A stretch of 64,000 nucleotides of DNA, from the NCBI GenBank assembly GCA_964036195.1, contig OZ038460.1, positions 12,403,504 through 12,467,503 on the forward strand, given 5' to 3'. The notes under the pieces were generated by a model. That model saw only the letters and a list, made by a program, of their open reading frames with translations, ran no database searches and was not told the DNA's origin. This DNA comes from Sphaerolaimus hirsutus (taxonomy: Eukaryota; Nematoda; Chromadorea; Monhysterida; Sphaerolaimidae). The position numbers and the translations under genes are program-made. Below are positions 45,743-58,100 of this stretch, piece after piece. Within the stretch, counting starts at the first letter, position 1. The number at the start of each line of letters is the position of its first letter.

Positions 45743-48700
45743 TCATGCAGTCTCCTGCTCGGCTAGAATTTCCTTTTTCAATTTACCCTGCAAAATAAAT
45801 TTGAATTTTCCAGGTTCGAGTAAAAACTACATTCCAATCAAATACCACGCGCACAACAGGTAAATATACCAACCATAAAATGCTTCTTCTCAGCGTGCGT
45901 CTGGAAGCGGCCGTGGCCGAACTTGGACGTGGTGTCGATGAACTTGAGCTCGATCTTCTCCAAAGCGGAGCGTTTCGTGTGCGTCAGCAGCGACTTGCGC
46001 AGCGTGAGCACGCGCTTCTTCGGCCCCACCACGCAGCCCTTCATCACCAAAAAGTCCTGCTTCACGTAGCCGTAGTGCGGGAAGCCGCCCTGCGAAACGA
46101 TGAGACTTGAAAGGTTGAACAACAAACAGGGTATCAAAAGGGGGGATAGAGGGACCCCCAGAATCGTCCATCTATGTCAATCCCGGAGGCCGCCAAGCTT
46201 TTCTGCATCCTATACTTTGAAAAATACTATATATTGAACCCCCCCCCCCCGCAACCCCCCTTCTTCAGCTATTTATCTATGGAGGATCGAAATTCAAAAC
46301 CCCCCGCGAACAAATCAGTGAATCGCTTTCACAACGCACCATTGGGTTAATGTTCTTCTCGGTGGCATCGAACTCAGTCCAGGCATTCTTTGCGTCGTCG
46401 CCGCGCGCCACCCTGTAGATTTTCTTGTTCAACTCGGTCCTGTGATGGTAGCCCTTCTGGCCGGCGCGCGCCACCGTCCACTGGACGCGCGACGGATGCC
46501 ACGCGCCGATGCAGGCCACCTTGCGCAGACCCTTGTGCGTCTTGCGCGGCAGCTTTTTGCAGTGCCACCTGCTAGTGACGCCCTTGAAGCCCCGGCCTTT
46601 GGTGACGCCGATCACGTCGATCATCTCGTTCTGCTCAAACACCTGCTCAGTGCGGATCTGCGGAAACGGGATTGGGCGGTAGGATTTTAAGGAATGACAA
46701 TTTACTGTTTGCACTGCGGTAACCCCGCCCGACAAAATATTTATATATATATATATCCCGAGGCAAAATGTGCCTACACACTAGGGTTGGCCGATGTTTT
46801 TTTTGAAACGTTTTTTTTATAAAAAAAACATGACATCCGAAATGTTTTTTTTTTTAAAAAAACATCGGCCGAAATTTTTAGTACTAAGCACTAGGTATTT
46901 TGCAAAATTTTTGCGCGCAAGCGCGCAATTTCACACACAAATTGACATTGGTGGTTGTTTTCATTGGTTTTGTTGCATTTTTAGTATCAAAACATCCATT
47001 TCTATGTGCTACCATGGGTGAATAAGCCGACATATGTTGCTGTAATATATAATATTGAGGTAATGTGCTTCCATGTACCTCCACAGTGTGTAACTTCACT
47101 CCCAAAGTAACAACCTCCTTTTATAACCTTGTTTGATCACCATTCCGTGCCAAACTTTACCTGAAGTCACGAACATTCGACTATAAGGCGATATACGAAC
47201 GATATGTCGACAAAAAATGGATATTTTTGACACAAATCACCACTTATAATGCTATCCCATGGCTCCACAGCCATTATATGGTCATATTTAACATCACAGA
47301 GTATTGCCAGTGTCTGATATACCTATATATGTTGACACTAGGTCATATCTGGGAGCTATTAAAAAAAAACGTTTTTTTTAAAAAAAAACGTTTTTTTTTT
47401 TAAAACATCGAGTTAAAAAAAACGTTTTTTTTCCAACCCTACTACACACACTAGTTTTCACCGTGACTTCGTATGAAAACTGAAATTTTTTCAAATGCAA
47501 ATTAATGACCACGGTTAAATGATTTTATGTAATTTAGATTTGAATTTAAATTAATGATAGTTGAAATTTGAAAATTTGAAAACTAAAACACATTTAGCAT
47601 ACAAAAAGAGTAGGCTGGATGTCGCCAAGTCGCCATTTCAGTTTTCACAGAAGTCACGGTGAAAACTAGTGTGGGTAGGGCCATTACGTGCACGCCAAAA
47701 ATTGCAATACATAGTAAAATACTAACAAAACTTTTGCCTTTGTTTTTTGAGATAGTTAACCGCGTAATGTCAAAAAAAAAAATTAAAAAAATCAAGCGCT
47801 ATCTCCTGCTTGCACGCATGAAAAATTTGGATAGCACGATGACTTGGGAATGCTCAATGCCAGCCGGTAAAACCGCAGGAAAAATTTAGAAATATCAAAC
47901 GATGTAGACAATTTTTTGATTCCACATAAAAGTAGGAAAAAATAGAAGCGCGTTGGACGACGGTAGCATAACCCTGAGGTCTTGCGTAAAAACGGTCGAC
48001 GGCAGAAAAACCGACCTGCTTCTCCAGGTGTTCGCGAGCCCAGTTGACTTTGTCCTCGATGGTGCCGCCGTTGATCTGCAGCTCGATGATGTGCGCCTTC
48101 TTCTGTCTCTTCTTGAGCAGCTTCATCTGAGGTGACGGTCGGAATGTGTTATTAGCCTATCATTATCTAGGTTTCAAACGGGATCCCGATCGCGAATCCC
48201 GATAATTTTCGGGATCAGGAGGTCCCCTATCCAACAATCCCGATCCCGAAAAACTCCCCCAATCGGAATCCCGATCCCGGAAAATTTAGAGTAAAATATA
48301 AAAAAGTGAAAAAATGACATTTTGCAGTGAGTAACGTGAGCCGTAATATCTATGCCTCCTAGGTAATGCCACTTCTATCGAATTCATGTGTCTTTAGACT
48401 TTAGACTGAATTAGAGAGAAACCCTCTATACCTGAACTTAGGCCAAAATTCCGATATTGTGACCAGGATCTCGGTATAATCCCCGATCCCAAAAACTCAA
48501 ACAAATCCCGATCATAAAATTTTTGAAACTCCCAAACCTAGTGCCCAGACCTGAGTGTGCGCCAGCACGCGGACCACGGTGCAATACTTCTTCATTTTGT
48601 CGAAGTCGGTCTCGATCTCCTTGCGCCCGTCCTCGTCCTGCCACTTTTTGCTCGACAGTTGGAAGGCCTTCTTTTTGCTCCGATACCTGCGGAAAGGCGC

Positions 48701-50118
48701 GAGTCAATGACGGGATCAAATGGATATGACTTTTCGGGATCAGGATGGGCTTTTTGAGATTTCGGGAGCAGGATTTGTGCCACGGGATCGGGAATTCGGG
48801 GTCCCAGGATCGAGATTTTGGCAACAAACACTCTCAGATGCCAGAAAAGTGACATAAAATAGATGATCGAGGTTCCCATTCGCATTTTTAGTGCAAAAAC
48901 GTCATTCTTTAATTTTTATTATTTCCACTTATCTTTACGGGATCGGGGTCGGAGTCACGGGATCGGGTTTTGAAAACTTGCGGGATCGGGATTGGCTTTT
49001 TGGGAGGTCGGGATCGGGATTGAGGTTTCGGGATTGGGACCACAAAATCCCGAAAATTCTCGGGATTTGAGATCGGGATCCCGTTTGAACCCAAATCACG
49101 ACGGGACCAAATGCATGCGTACCGAATGCCCCTCATGAGTGAAACATTGAGGGAAAATTTTGACAAAAATTCAAATGCCCATTAGGCCAAGCATTCTACC
49201 AATCTAGAAAAATACAAAAGTTAAAACTTTGCCCGGCATTCCCTGCAAGTCCGACCAAAACCGTTTCACAATCTCACCAACCAGTTCTTATACATGCGTC
49301 TGCGGCAGTCCTCGCTCAAGTGCTCGGCCCAGATGGTCTTGAGAGCGCGCTGGCCGCGCGGCGTCTCGATGTAGCCGACCACGCCCACCACGACCATGGG
49401 CGGAGTCTCGATGATCGTCACCGCCTCGACCACCTCCTTCTTGTTGACTTTGCTGCCCGGTTTGTCCACCTCGCGCACGATGTGCGTCATGCCCGCCTGG
49501 AGCGGTTTGAGTGGAGTTTATTGAGGGGATGGGGATAAACATTAAAATTGAGCAATGACATTGAATAAGCTAAATGCCAGACGAATTTCACTTCCAATTG
49601 ATTAAATTTGGGGGTCGTAGAAATTTGTCGACTTGACATGTGTAGCTTAATTGATGATGCCACACACGCAACAAATCAGCATGGAAGGACGAAACAAAAA
49701 AACTTATCAGGCTAATGTTTTCGCGCTGTGTGGAATACCAAAATGTAATTAGTTTTGTATATATTCTAGCACACACGCTATCGTTTTTTAGCGCAGATTG
49801 GTACTCGCTCATAGAAGAATCAATACAAAGTGTCCCTATCCCGAGAGCATACCCACGGCCCAGAATTATCTAGAAATTTTGCCAAAACTCACCTTGAAAC
49901 CGACAAAACCGGTCAAGTGGCACGGCTTGTTCTTGTCATCCTTGGGGAAGGCCTTTATTTTACCGCGGTGCCTCTTCGAACGCTTTTTCGGCAGAAATCC
50001 GAGCGAGCCATGCCGCGGCGCCTCAAACTTGCGGTGGGACTGCAAAAATAATTTGCAGCAAATACTTCACAATATCAACATCTCGGTTGAAAAACGTCAA
50101 CGAACTGAAACAAACCAT
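45743..50118 (-). CDS. RPL3: 60S ribosomal protein L3 (uL3)
   Basis: Core large-subunit protein whose extension reaches the peptidyl transferase centre. Exons, 5' to 3': 50118-50116 (ATG only), 50039-49893, 49496-49282, 48686-48551, 48126-48016, 46657-46340, 46089-45874, 45787-45743; phases close to 396 residues (human protein: 403). Diagnostic stretches: [56 protein letters not shown] with the conserved tryptophan loop [14 protein letters not shown] following, [20 protein letters not shown], and [15 protein letters not shown]. The start codon is alone in exon 1 before donor GTTTGT, a split common in ribosomal protein genes. Introns carry hAT-like and simple-motif elements. LTV1 lies downstream on the same strand. 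Confidence 0.97.
46774..47449. mobile_element. hAT-like element with AAAACGTTTT interior
   Basis: The element is 46782-47441, with perfect duplication CTACACAC. Ends are TAGGGTTGGCCGATG and CCAACCCTA. The palindrome TGCGCGCAAGCGCGCA is at 46912-46927. It lies in the RPL3 intron before the 46657-46340 exon. Confidence 0.85.
47440..47692. repeat. MITE with CACACTAGTTTTCACC ends
   Basis: ACACACTAGTTTTCACCGTG at the left is inverted as CACGGTGAAAACTAGTGTG at the right, and the next bases also pair (GACTTC / GAAGTC). It abuts the hAT-like element at 46782-47441. Confidence 0.6.
48167..49095. mobile_element. Two GGGATCCCGAT-motif elements flanking RPL3 exon 4
   Basis: About 48168-48540 runs from TAGGTTTCAAACGGGATCCC to CTCCCAAACCTA. 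About 48715-49095 is a second block of GGGATCGGG motifs ending GGGATCCCGTTTGAACCC. They sit immediately on either side of the exon at 48551-48686. I found no target duplication, so the boundaries are approximate. Confidence 0.5.
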
Positions 50119-51345
50119 TTTTGGATCAACGCGCTCGCCCGGTAACAACAAAAATAACTACAATTTTTTTTATTTTGTAGAAATCCGCCACTTGTTTCGG
50201 ATATTTTCTGAAACAATTTTTATCATTCTGAAAAAAGGTATACATAAACATGAAACACGTCCTGCTCGCATGCTTAAGTGATGAAAAATCTCTGATAAAT
50301 GTTTTGAACAATTGAATGGATTTACAGTGCTTCGAAAGCCGGAAAGCGCAAACAATTAGGAAAACTTATGTCGCATTTTGGTAAACTTTCCGCCTTAGGA
50401 CACAACTACTTCTTTTTTATTAAGATATCGGTCACGAACGGGCATAAGCACCGCCTAAATTGTATCAAATTATTTCAGAACTGTGAATTTTTGCGAATGG
50501 ATTATCATATAGGCGGAGTCTATTGTCGTTACCGTAAACTTCATTATTTTTGTAAAATACGAGTATTGGGTGAGATTGCGCTTTACCGAAGACAAGACAG
50601 TCAACGAAGTGAACATTTTCCGTCCAAGCTTGTTTGGATTTTATCCTAAAACACAGGAAGAAATTTATTTTCAAGCACTTTTGAGTTTTCTTTGCCATCG
50701 TTTCTGACACCACAAGTGGATCAGTCTTCGGCAATCATTCCGAAACGAATCGAGTATTGTGACATATTTAAGTACTCATAAATATACCAGCTCTGAACAT
50801 AAATGAGTTAAGCTTTGAGTTTACCTCTTGATCTCCAGTTGACAGAGATTAAGAGGTTAACTCAAAATAAAACTCAAATTCATTTGAAGTCGATTTATGA
50901 GTACTCAAAGTTGAGTTTTCTAGTGTTAGTACACTACTGTGCACAATGCCATTGTGTTAATAAAGCATAATTTGTGGAATGACTTGATCGAAACATGCTT
51001 GAAAGTTTTGACGACATAATAATTTCTCCCCTCGAATAATTCCCCTCAAATAGTTCCACCCTCAAAAAAGTCTGATGAAAAAATAATTCCTCAGGGGAAT
51101 TATTCGAGAACCAGTGAGGGTCTCTAAGAGGGACTGGGGTTGGTAGCCTCCCACCAAATGAAAACAACCGCAATCTATCTATCCCCGAGGCCGCTCAGCT
51201 ATCTACTGTGTTTCCCCACTGTTAACCCCACTTGATTAAGCCTCCTCGAAATACCCCCATCAAATTTGCATTGTGAAAAAATAAACCCTCTGGAGTTATT
51301 TCGAGGAAATATGGTATCTATCAATTTTTTGGCTACTGTCCTTTA
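50119..51345. other. RPL3 upstream region
   Basis: About 1.2 kb shared with 61036-62197. It should contain the RPL3 promoter. A short CCCTCGAATAATTCCCC-type element (near 51000-51110) and a CCTCGAAATACCCC element (near 51240-51315) are present. No other exon found. Confidence 0.5.
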
Positions 51346-52212
51346 GGCGTGTTCATGGTTGGTTTTAGTAAAATTCTTTTTACTAAAATTGTATTTTATT
51401 TTTATTAAAATTGTATTTTATTTTTATTTTATTCATGTTTCATTTTATTTTATTTTATTTTATTCTGAAATGTCATTAATAAAATAAAATGAAACCATTT
51501 TACAAAAATTTTACAAATATTTTACAAAAATTTTACAAAAAATCAGAATCTTGGATGCAAAGACATAAAACAACAAAGTGCACGCTAGAAGCATGCAGAT
51601 GAATCCAAAAAAATTTGTATACTTGTGTGACACGGGTTGTGACGTAGGTATCTTGAATTTTGACCGTCACAGGGGCCGGATAGATATGTAGCTAATTGCT
51701 CCTCCTGAGGGAAAGATAGTCAAAAATTTATTATTTTGGGGGAAGGTGGGTGGGTGGGGGCTTGCGGGTTCAATATATGGGCCATACAAGGTATGGAACA
51801 AAGAAAATGGGAAGAAAATTACATAAATTAGTGATTTTTAAGGTGACAATATATTAAAAGAAGTGAAAATTTTCAATTTTGAGCAAAAATATTTTTCATT
51901 CACAACACTGAAAGGAACAACAAGGCCCCTGTACTGCAAATTGGCAGCTAGAAACTTAAGCAACGGGATAGAAAACTTTGTTTAGAATTTTACAGACACT
52001 CGAGTTTTTGTAAAATTTTACTAAAATTGTACAAAAATACGAATTTTTGTACAATTTTACTAAAATTTTACAAAAATTCGAATTTTAGTAAAATTGTATT
52101 TTTATTTTATTAATTTTCCATTTTATTTTATTTTATTTTATTCTTCAATTTTCCATTTTATTTTTATTTTATTTTTATTTTTTTCTGAGATTTTGCCAAC
52201 CCTGGGCGTGTT
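51346..52212. mobile_element. hAT-like element with TTTTAGTAAAAT/ATTTTATTTT interior
   Basis: The element is 51354-52204, with perfect duplication GGCGTGTT. Ends are CATGGTTGG and CCAACCCTG. Both flanking zones are TTTTACTAAAATT and TTTTATTTTATTT arrays. The matching place near 62198-62205 has the single unoccupied GGCGTGTT. Confidence 0.85.
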
Positions 52213-53734
52213 CACATCTTTGCACATCTTTCCTAATATAATAAATAGGTATGTGAAAAATTCAGTATAATACCATTGCTCGAATTGAGTGCCACTGGCT
52301 GGGTAGACCGTGTGTAAAAATACAGTGCCCGATATTCAAAACAAGCCAATACATCAAATTTGCGACCATCGGGGGACAATCGGGTTCGGGACTTGATGTC
52401 GGAATATTCAGAAACGTATGTTCTAAAATAAAATAATTGAACATGACATCACTCTTCCCACCCTCACAAACAATGTGATCATAATTCATTTGAAAACACT
52501 GCTTCCAACACCGAGTTTTGACCGGTGGGAAATTACCGTTGTCAGAACTAAAAATGTAAATTTTAACAGCAATAAATTGCCAGCATAAATACGTATATAA
52601 GTTAAGCCATTCAAACTCCACAGTGTTGCAAACGATCGTTTCAAGTGTCCGGGAAACAAATGGATGTTGAGTTCCGTCTCCAAACTATGTCATCAGTTTT
52701 AATTGCCATGGGCTTTGGCTCTCAGCTCTCATAATAATGTAAGGTTCGAGTTGCGGTGCCGCGTCAACGTCGTGCAGTGAAAGGTGCCAGTTTGTTAGAA
52801 ACGGCGCGGAGATTGCCGCGCTGATGAGGCCGGACCGTTTCATATGCTGACCGTTTCATATGCTGCTGTAAAGCATCACCTCATATGCCAATTAGCTGCG
52901 ATTCATATGCCAGCATAAAATCGTTTCATGCTCGCCAAATGCTACATCTCACATGCCATACTGCATCGATTCATATGCTGTAGTACTATTGTTTATGTGC
53001 CATACTTTTTGCTTCATCTCTGTTACAAGTTGTTACAAGTTACAAGTACAGTACTATTACTCATTGTTACAAGAACAAGGGAAAGGCAATGAAACAAAAC
53101 AGTTTCAAAATCAATGCCAATACGCACAACTCATCTTTGGTTACTGCACACACTTGACAATTCACTTAATTCAAAACTTGATTCTTGATTTTTGTGAAAA
53201 AACCGAAGCTCTCAATTCAGAACTGAAAATTTGGTGCCATTTTCAAAATTTCAGCCATAATTTTCAGTGAGAAAAAAGTCTGATGAAGCTTGTTTGTACA
53301 GACCAATAATATCCTCAACTATCTTAATCAAAATCAAAAATATTACTTCGTTAGATAGTGAAACGTAAAAGTTATGAATTTCCAAAAAAAAACAGCCTTA
53401 AAAACGATGACTTTTGACTTTGATCAATTTTTGTGGTTAGTTCCTGTGGGGCATGTTTGGTTCTTAGGCAAAGCGAGTCTTAGATGTGCGCCTTGTATCC
53501 CCCCTTTGAAAACTTACCACACACAGCGATGGATGGGATCGCGATTGACGCTGGGGACGCGTGACCCCGATCGGGTTAATCCCTTTGAAATACCGCATAC
53601 ATAAATGGCATAACAAGTGTGTTCAAATGCAGCATATGAGAGGTGTAAAAATGTGTATGAAACAATAGTTAGTGAGTATATGAAACTAGCAGTCCTCGCG
53701 TCGACCTTCGGTCGGGCCCATCATTTCATCATTT
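52213..53734. other. Non-coding, short TTTCATATGCTG repeats
   Basis: At 52840-52990 CGTTTCATATGCTG-type units recur about seven times. The rest shows no gene. A 119-codon minus-strand frame (52621-52262) lacks any family signal. Confidence 0.35.
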
Positions 53735-53965
53735 TAATTTTTTGAGCCCTGGGGGTACTATTCAAGGGTTATGGTAATTTAGTGTCAAAATGGAGTGCAT
53801 ATTTGAAATCAGTGGCATCAACTAAACCCAAATGCATTATTTTTGATTTGAAATTTTTTGCTCTGGGGGTTCTATTCAAGTATTATTGCAATGCAGTATC
53901 TGCAAGTATTATTGCAATGGAGTGCTTAATTGAAATCAGTGTCATCAAATCTATGTGTGTGTTTA
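53735..53965. repeat. Outlying monomers of the ~116-bp satellite
   Basis: Two imperfect units with AGTGTCAAAATGGAGTGCAT and TGGGGGTTCTATTCAAG, related to the array at 56040-58100. Confidence 0.6.
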
Positions 53966-54028
53966 AAACCAAAAAGCTCACGCTGCTATGATAAACTTGA
54001 GCGAATTTTTTTCCTTTTTGTCTCAGAC

Positions 54029-54476
54029 TAGCAGGATTCTCTCCGACCTTCGGTCGGGTTTTGTGGTTCTCTACAATTAATACCATTGGAGAAAATATGA
54101 TACTTTAGTTAAGTTTGCCCACATGCTAGGCATGTGTTTTGAAATGCGGTATGTAATCTACCAACAATAACAAGACCAATACCAAAGATGCAATGTTTTG
54201 GAATGGATTTTTGTAAACTTCTGTAAAATGGTTGGGCATGAAACTCGGTAGTAAAATGTAGACAGTTTGCGATTTGGTATGATGGTGTGCAGTGTGCAAT
54301 CTGTGTGGTATAGGTTTTGTGATATGATAGTGTGGTTTTTGCAAGGTGTCAAACTTTGTTGTAATCTTCAATTGGTTACATTTGTGCTTTGCTGTTCTTT
54401 TTGTGTTTGTAAATCCTTGTGGTATAAATTGTAGAGAACCACAAAACCCAACTGAAGGTTGGAGAGAATCCTGCTA
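54029..54476. repeat. Inverted-repeat element, TAGCAGGATTCTCTCC ends
   Basis: TAGCAGGATTCTCTCCGACC at the left is inverted as GGTTGGAGAGAATCCTGCTA at the right. Each end holds a small hairpin (CCGACCTTCGGTCGG). A second full copy is at 63488-63935, and its right half recurs at about 54828-55015. Confidence 0.7.
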
Positions 54477-54479
54477 TAG

Positions 54480-55960
54480 GTACCCACTACTCAGAGGCTT
54501 GCAAAAACTGACACCCCAATGGGGACCCCCCTCCAAATGGCACCCCCTGGGGAACCTCCCAAAAGTGGCACCCCCTGGGAACCGCCCAAAAATGGGACCC
54601 CCTAGGGCCCCACAAATATGGCACCCCCTGAGGACCACCAGAAAATGGCACCCCTTAGGGCCCCCCCAAAAATGGCACCCCCTTGGGACCCCATAAAAAT
54701 AGCACCCCCTGGGGACCCCCCAAACATGGCACCCCGTAGGAACCCCCACAAAAATGGCACCCCCTGGGGACCCACCCAAAGTTGGCTCCCCCTGGGGACT
54801 CTCCAAAAATGGCACCCCCCTGGGGACCCTGTGCATTCTGTGTGGTATAGGTTTTGTGATATGATAGTGTGGTTTTTGCAAGGTGTCAAACTTTGTTGTA
54901 ATCTTCAATTGGTTACATTTGTGCTTTGCTGTTCTTTTTGTGTTTGTAAATCCTTGTGGTATAAATTGTAGAGAACCACAAAACCCAACTGAAGGTTGGA
55001 GAGAATCCTGCTATAGGTACCCACTACTCAGAGGCTTGCAAAAACTGACACCCCAATGGGGACCCCCCTCCAAATGGCACCCCCTGGGGAACCTCCCAAA
55101 AGTGGCACCCCCTGGGAACCGCCCAAAAATGGGACCCCCTAGGGCCCCACAAATATGGCACCCCCTGAGGACCAGCAAAAAATGGCACCCCTTAGGGACC
55201 CCCCAAAAATGGCACCCCTTAGGGACCCCCCAAAAATAGCACCCCTGGGGACCCCCCAAACATGGCACCCCCTAGGAACCCCCACAAAAATGGCACCCCC
55301 TGGGGACCCACCCAAAGTTGGCTCCCCCTGGTGACTCTACAAAACCCAACTGAAGGTTGGAGAGAATCCTGCTTTAGGTACCCACTTCTCAGAGGCTTGC
55401 AAAAACTGACACCCCAATGGGGACCCCCCTCCAAATGGCACCCCCTGGGGAACCCCCCAAAAGTGGCACCCCCTGGGAACTGCCCAAAAATGGGACCCCC
55501 TAGGGCCCCACAAATATGGCACCCCCTGAGGACCACCAGAAAATGGCACCCCTTAGGGACCCCCTAAAAATGGCACCCCCTTGGGACCCCCCAAAAATAG
55601 CACCCCCTGGGGACCCCCCAAACATGGCACCCCCTAGGAACCCCCACAAAAATGGCACCCCCTGGGGACCCACCCAAAGTTGGCTCCCCCTGGGGACTCT
55701 CCAAAAATGGCACCCCCCTGGGGACCCCCCCTCGAAATGGCACCCCATATGGACCCCCCCCCCCCCGCAAAAAAAAATATAGCACCCCCCTGAGGACCAC
55801 CAAAAAATGGCACCCCTGGGGACCACCCAAAAAATGGCATCCCATGTGGACCCCCTTGAAATGGCACCCCCATATGTACCTCCAGAAAATGGCACCCCCT
55901 GGAGACCCCCCAAAAATGGCACCCCATGGGGACCCCCTCTAAATCCTGTAAACACAGCCC
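54480..55960. repeat. 27-29 bp minisatellite, AAAATGGCACCCCCTGGGGA
   Basis: Roughly fifty imperfect units with extreme strand skew (C-rich on plus). The block beginning CTCAGAGGCTTGCAAAAACTG restarts at 54491, 55028, 55388 and again at 63949, so there is a higher-order repeat. It leaves long open frames on both strands (WHPLGTP / GVPFLGG) that are by-products. Confidence 0.85.
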
Positions 55961-56039
55961 CTAGTTTGGAAACTCCTGTAAACTCAGCCCCTAATTTGGA
56001 AAATGGTATGAATATTTCAAAAAATCACTATCATCAATC

Positions 56040-58100
56040 CACAAATGCATCAATTCACAATTTTCAATTTTTTAGCCCCAGGGGTTAGACTTAAAAAGTT
56101 ATGGTAATGTAGAGTAGAAATGGAGTGCACATCTCAAATCAGTGCAATAAAAAACCCACAAATGCATCATTTCACAAATTGAAAGTTTTTGTGCCCAGGG
56201 GTTCATTATCAGGGTTTTAGTAATGTGGTGTCAAAATGGAGTGCATATTTGAAATCGCTACAATCAGAAACCCACAAACACATCATTTTATGATTTGAAA
56301 ATTTTTGGCCCTGGGGGTTCATTTTCAGGGTTATGGTAATGTAGTGTCAAAATGAAGTGCATATTTCAAATCAAGGCAATCAAAAAGCCACAAATGCATC
56401 ATTTCACAATTTCTAATTTATTAGCCCCATGGGTTCAATTAAAGGCTTACAGTAATGTAGAGTTGAAATTGAGTCATTTCAAATCAGTGCAATTAGAAAC
56501 CTGCAAAATGCATCATTTCACAATAAGAAATTTTTGGGTCTAGGGGTTCAATTTCAGGGTTTTAGTACTGTAGTGTCAAAATGGAGTGCATATTTGAAAT
56601 CGCTACAATCAGAAACCCACAAATGCATCATTTTATGATTTGAAAGTTTTTGGCTTAGGGGGTTCATTTTTATGGTTATGGTAATGTAGTGTGAAAATGA
56701 AGTGCATATTTCAAATGAGTGAAATCAGAAACCTGAAAATTTATGATTTCACAAATTGAAAGTTTTTGGCTCCAGAGGTTCATTTTCAGGGTTATGGTTA
56801 TGTAGTTTTCAGGGTTTTGTAGTGTCAAAATGGATTGCATATTTCAAATCAGTGCAATTAGAAACCCACATCAAATCATTTCACAATTTCTAATTTTTTA
56901 AGCCCTGGGCATATTTGAAATTGCTACACTCAGAAACCCACAAATCCATCATTTTATGGTTTGAAAGTTTTTGGCCCAGGGGGTTCATTTTTAGGGTTAT
57001 GGTAATGTAGTGTCAAAATGAAGTGCATATTTCAAATGAGTGCTTTCAGAAACCCGAAAATGCATCATTTCTCAAATTGAAAGTATTTGGCCCCATGGGT
57101 TCATTTTTAGGGTTATGGTAATGTAGTGTCAAAATGGAGTGCATATATCAAATTGGTGCAATCAGAGACCCAAATTTGAAATCAGTGCAATCAGAAACCC
57201 AAAAATGAATGATTTCACAAATTGAAAGTTTTTGGCTCCAGAGCTTCATTTTCAGGGTTATGGTTATGTAGTTTCCAGGGTTATGTAGTGTCAAAACAGA
57301 GTGCATATTTCAAATCAGTGCAATTAGAAGCCCACATTGAATCATTTCACAATTTCTAATTTTTTAAGCCCTGGGCATATTTGAAATCGCTACACTCAGA
57401 AACCCACAAATCCATCATTTTATGGTTTGAAAGTTTTTGGCCCAGGGGGTTCATTTTAGGGTTATGGTAATGTAGTGTCAAAATGAAGTGCATATTTCAA
57501 ATGAGTGCAATCAGAAACCCGAAAATGCATCATTTCTCAAATTGAAAGTATTTAACCCCATGGGTCCATTTTGAGGGTTATGGTAATGTAGTGTCAAAAT
57601 GGAGTGCATGTATCAAATCAGTGCAATCAGAAACCCAAATTTGAAATCAGTGCAATCAGAAACCCAAAAATGCATCATTTCACAAATTGAAAGTTTTTGG
57701 CCCCATGGGTTCATTAACGGGTTATGGTAATGCAGTGTCAATGGAGTGCATATATCAAATCAGTGCAATCAGAAACCTAAATTTGAAATCAGTGCAATCA
57801 GAAACCCAAAATTGCATCATTTCACAAATTGAAAGTTTTTGGCCCCAGTGGTTCATTTTCAGGGTTATGGTAATGTAGTGTCAAAATGGAGTGCATTATA
57901 TATCAAATCAGTGCAATTAGAAACCCACAATGCATCATTTCACAATTTGAAAGTTTTGGCCCCATTTTGGGTTCAATTTCAGGGTTATTGTAATGTACTG
58001 TCAGAATGGAGTGCATATTTCAAATCATTGTAATCAGTAACCCACAAATGCATTATATCACAATTTATATTTTTTAGCCCCGGGGGCCTCACTTAAGGAT
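56040..58100. repeat. ~116-bp satellite array
   Basis: About 17 tandem units spaced 113-117 bp, each with GGTTATGGTAATGTAGTGTC, AATGGAGTGCATATTTCAAA and CACAAATGCATCATTTCACA. Some units are truncated or doubled, as near 57150 and 57780. A degenerate 24-bp CTCAGCCCCTAATTTG repeat follows to 58310. Confidence 0.85.

Noticed and set aside
38273-50118. LTV1 and RPL3 as recent tandem paralogues
   Set aside because: Breaks coincide with 200-N gaps, the copies complement each other end to end, and differences are mostly intronic; the haplotype explanation is simpler, though read depth is needed to settle it.
52262-52621. 119-codon minus-strand frame
   Set aside because: No family signal; it is not preserved in the matching region of the third contig.
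54029-54060. CCGACCTTCGGTCGG hairpin as a transcription terminator
   Set aside because: It is part of the terminal repeat of a mobile element and occurs in each copy; a bacterial-style terminator has no meaning here.
54480-55960. Long overlapping open frames on both strands (PxWHPLG-type and GGVPFLGG-type repeats)
   Set aside because: They arise because the minisatellite unit lacks stops. There is no splice context, start context or family signal.
56040-58100. Regularly spaced repeats resembling a CRISPR array
   Set aside because: Units are tandem with no unique spacers, about 116 bp long and imperfect, and the sequence is animal DNA.
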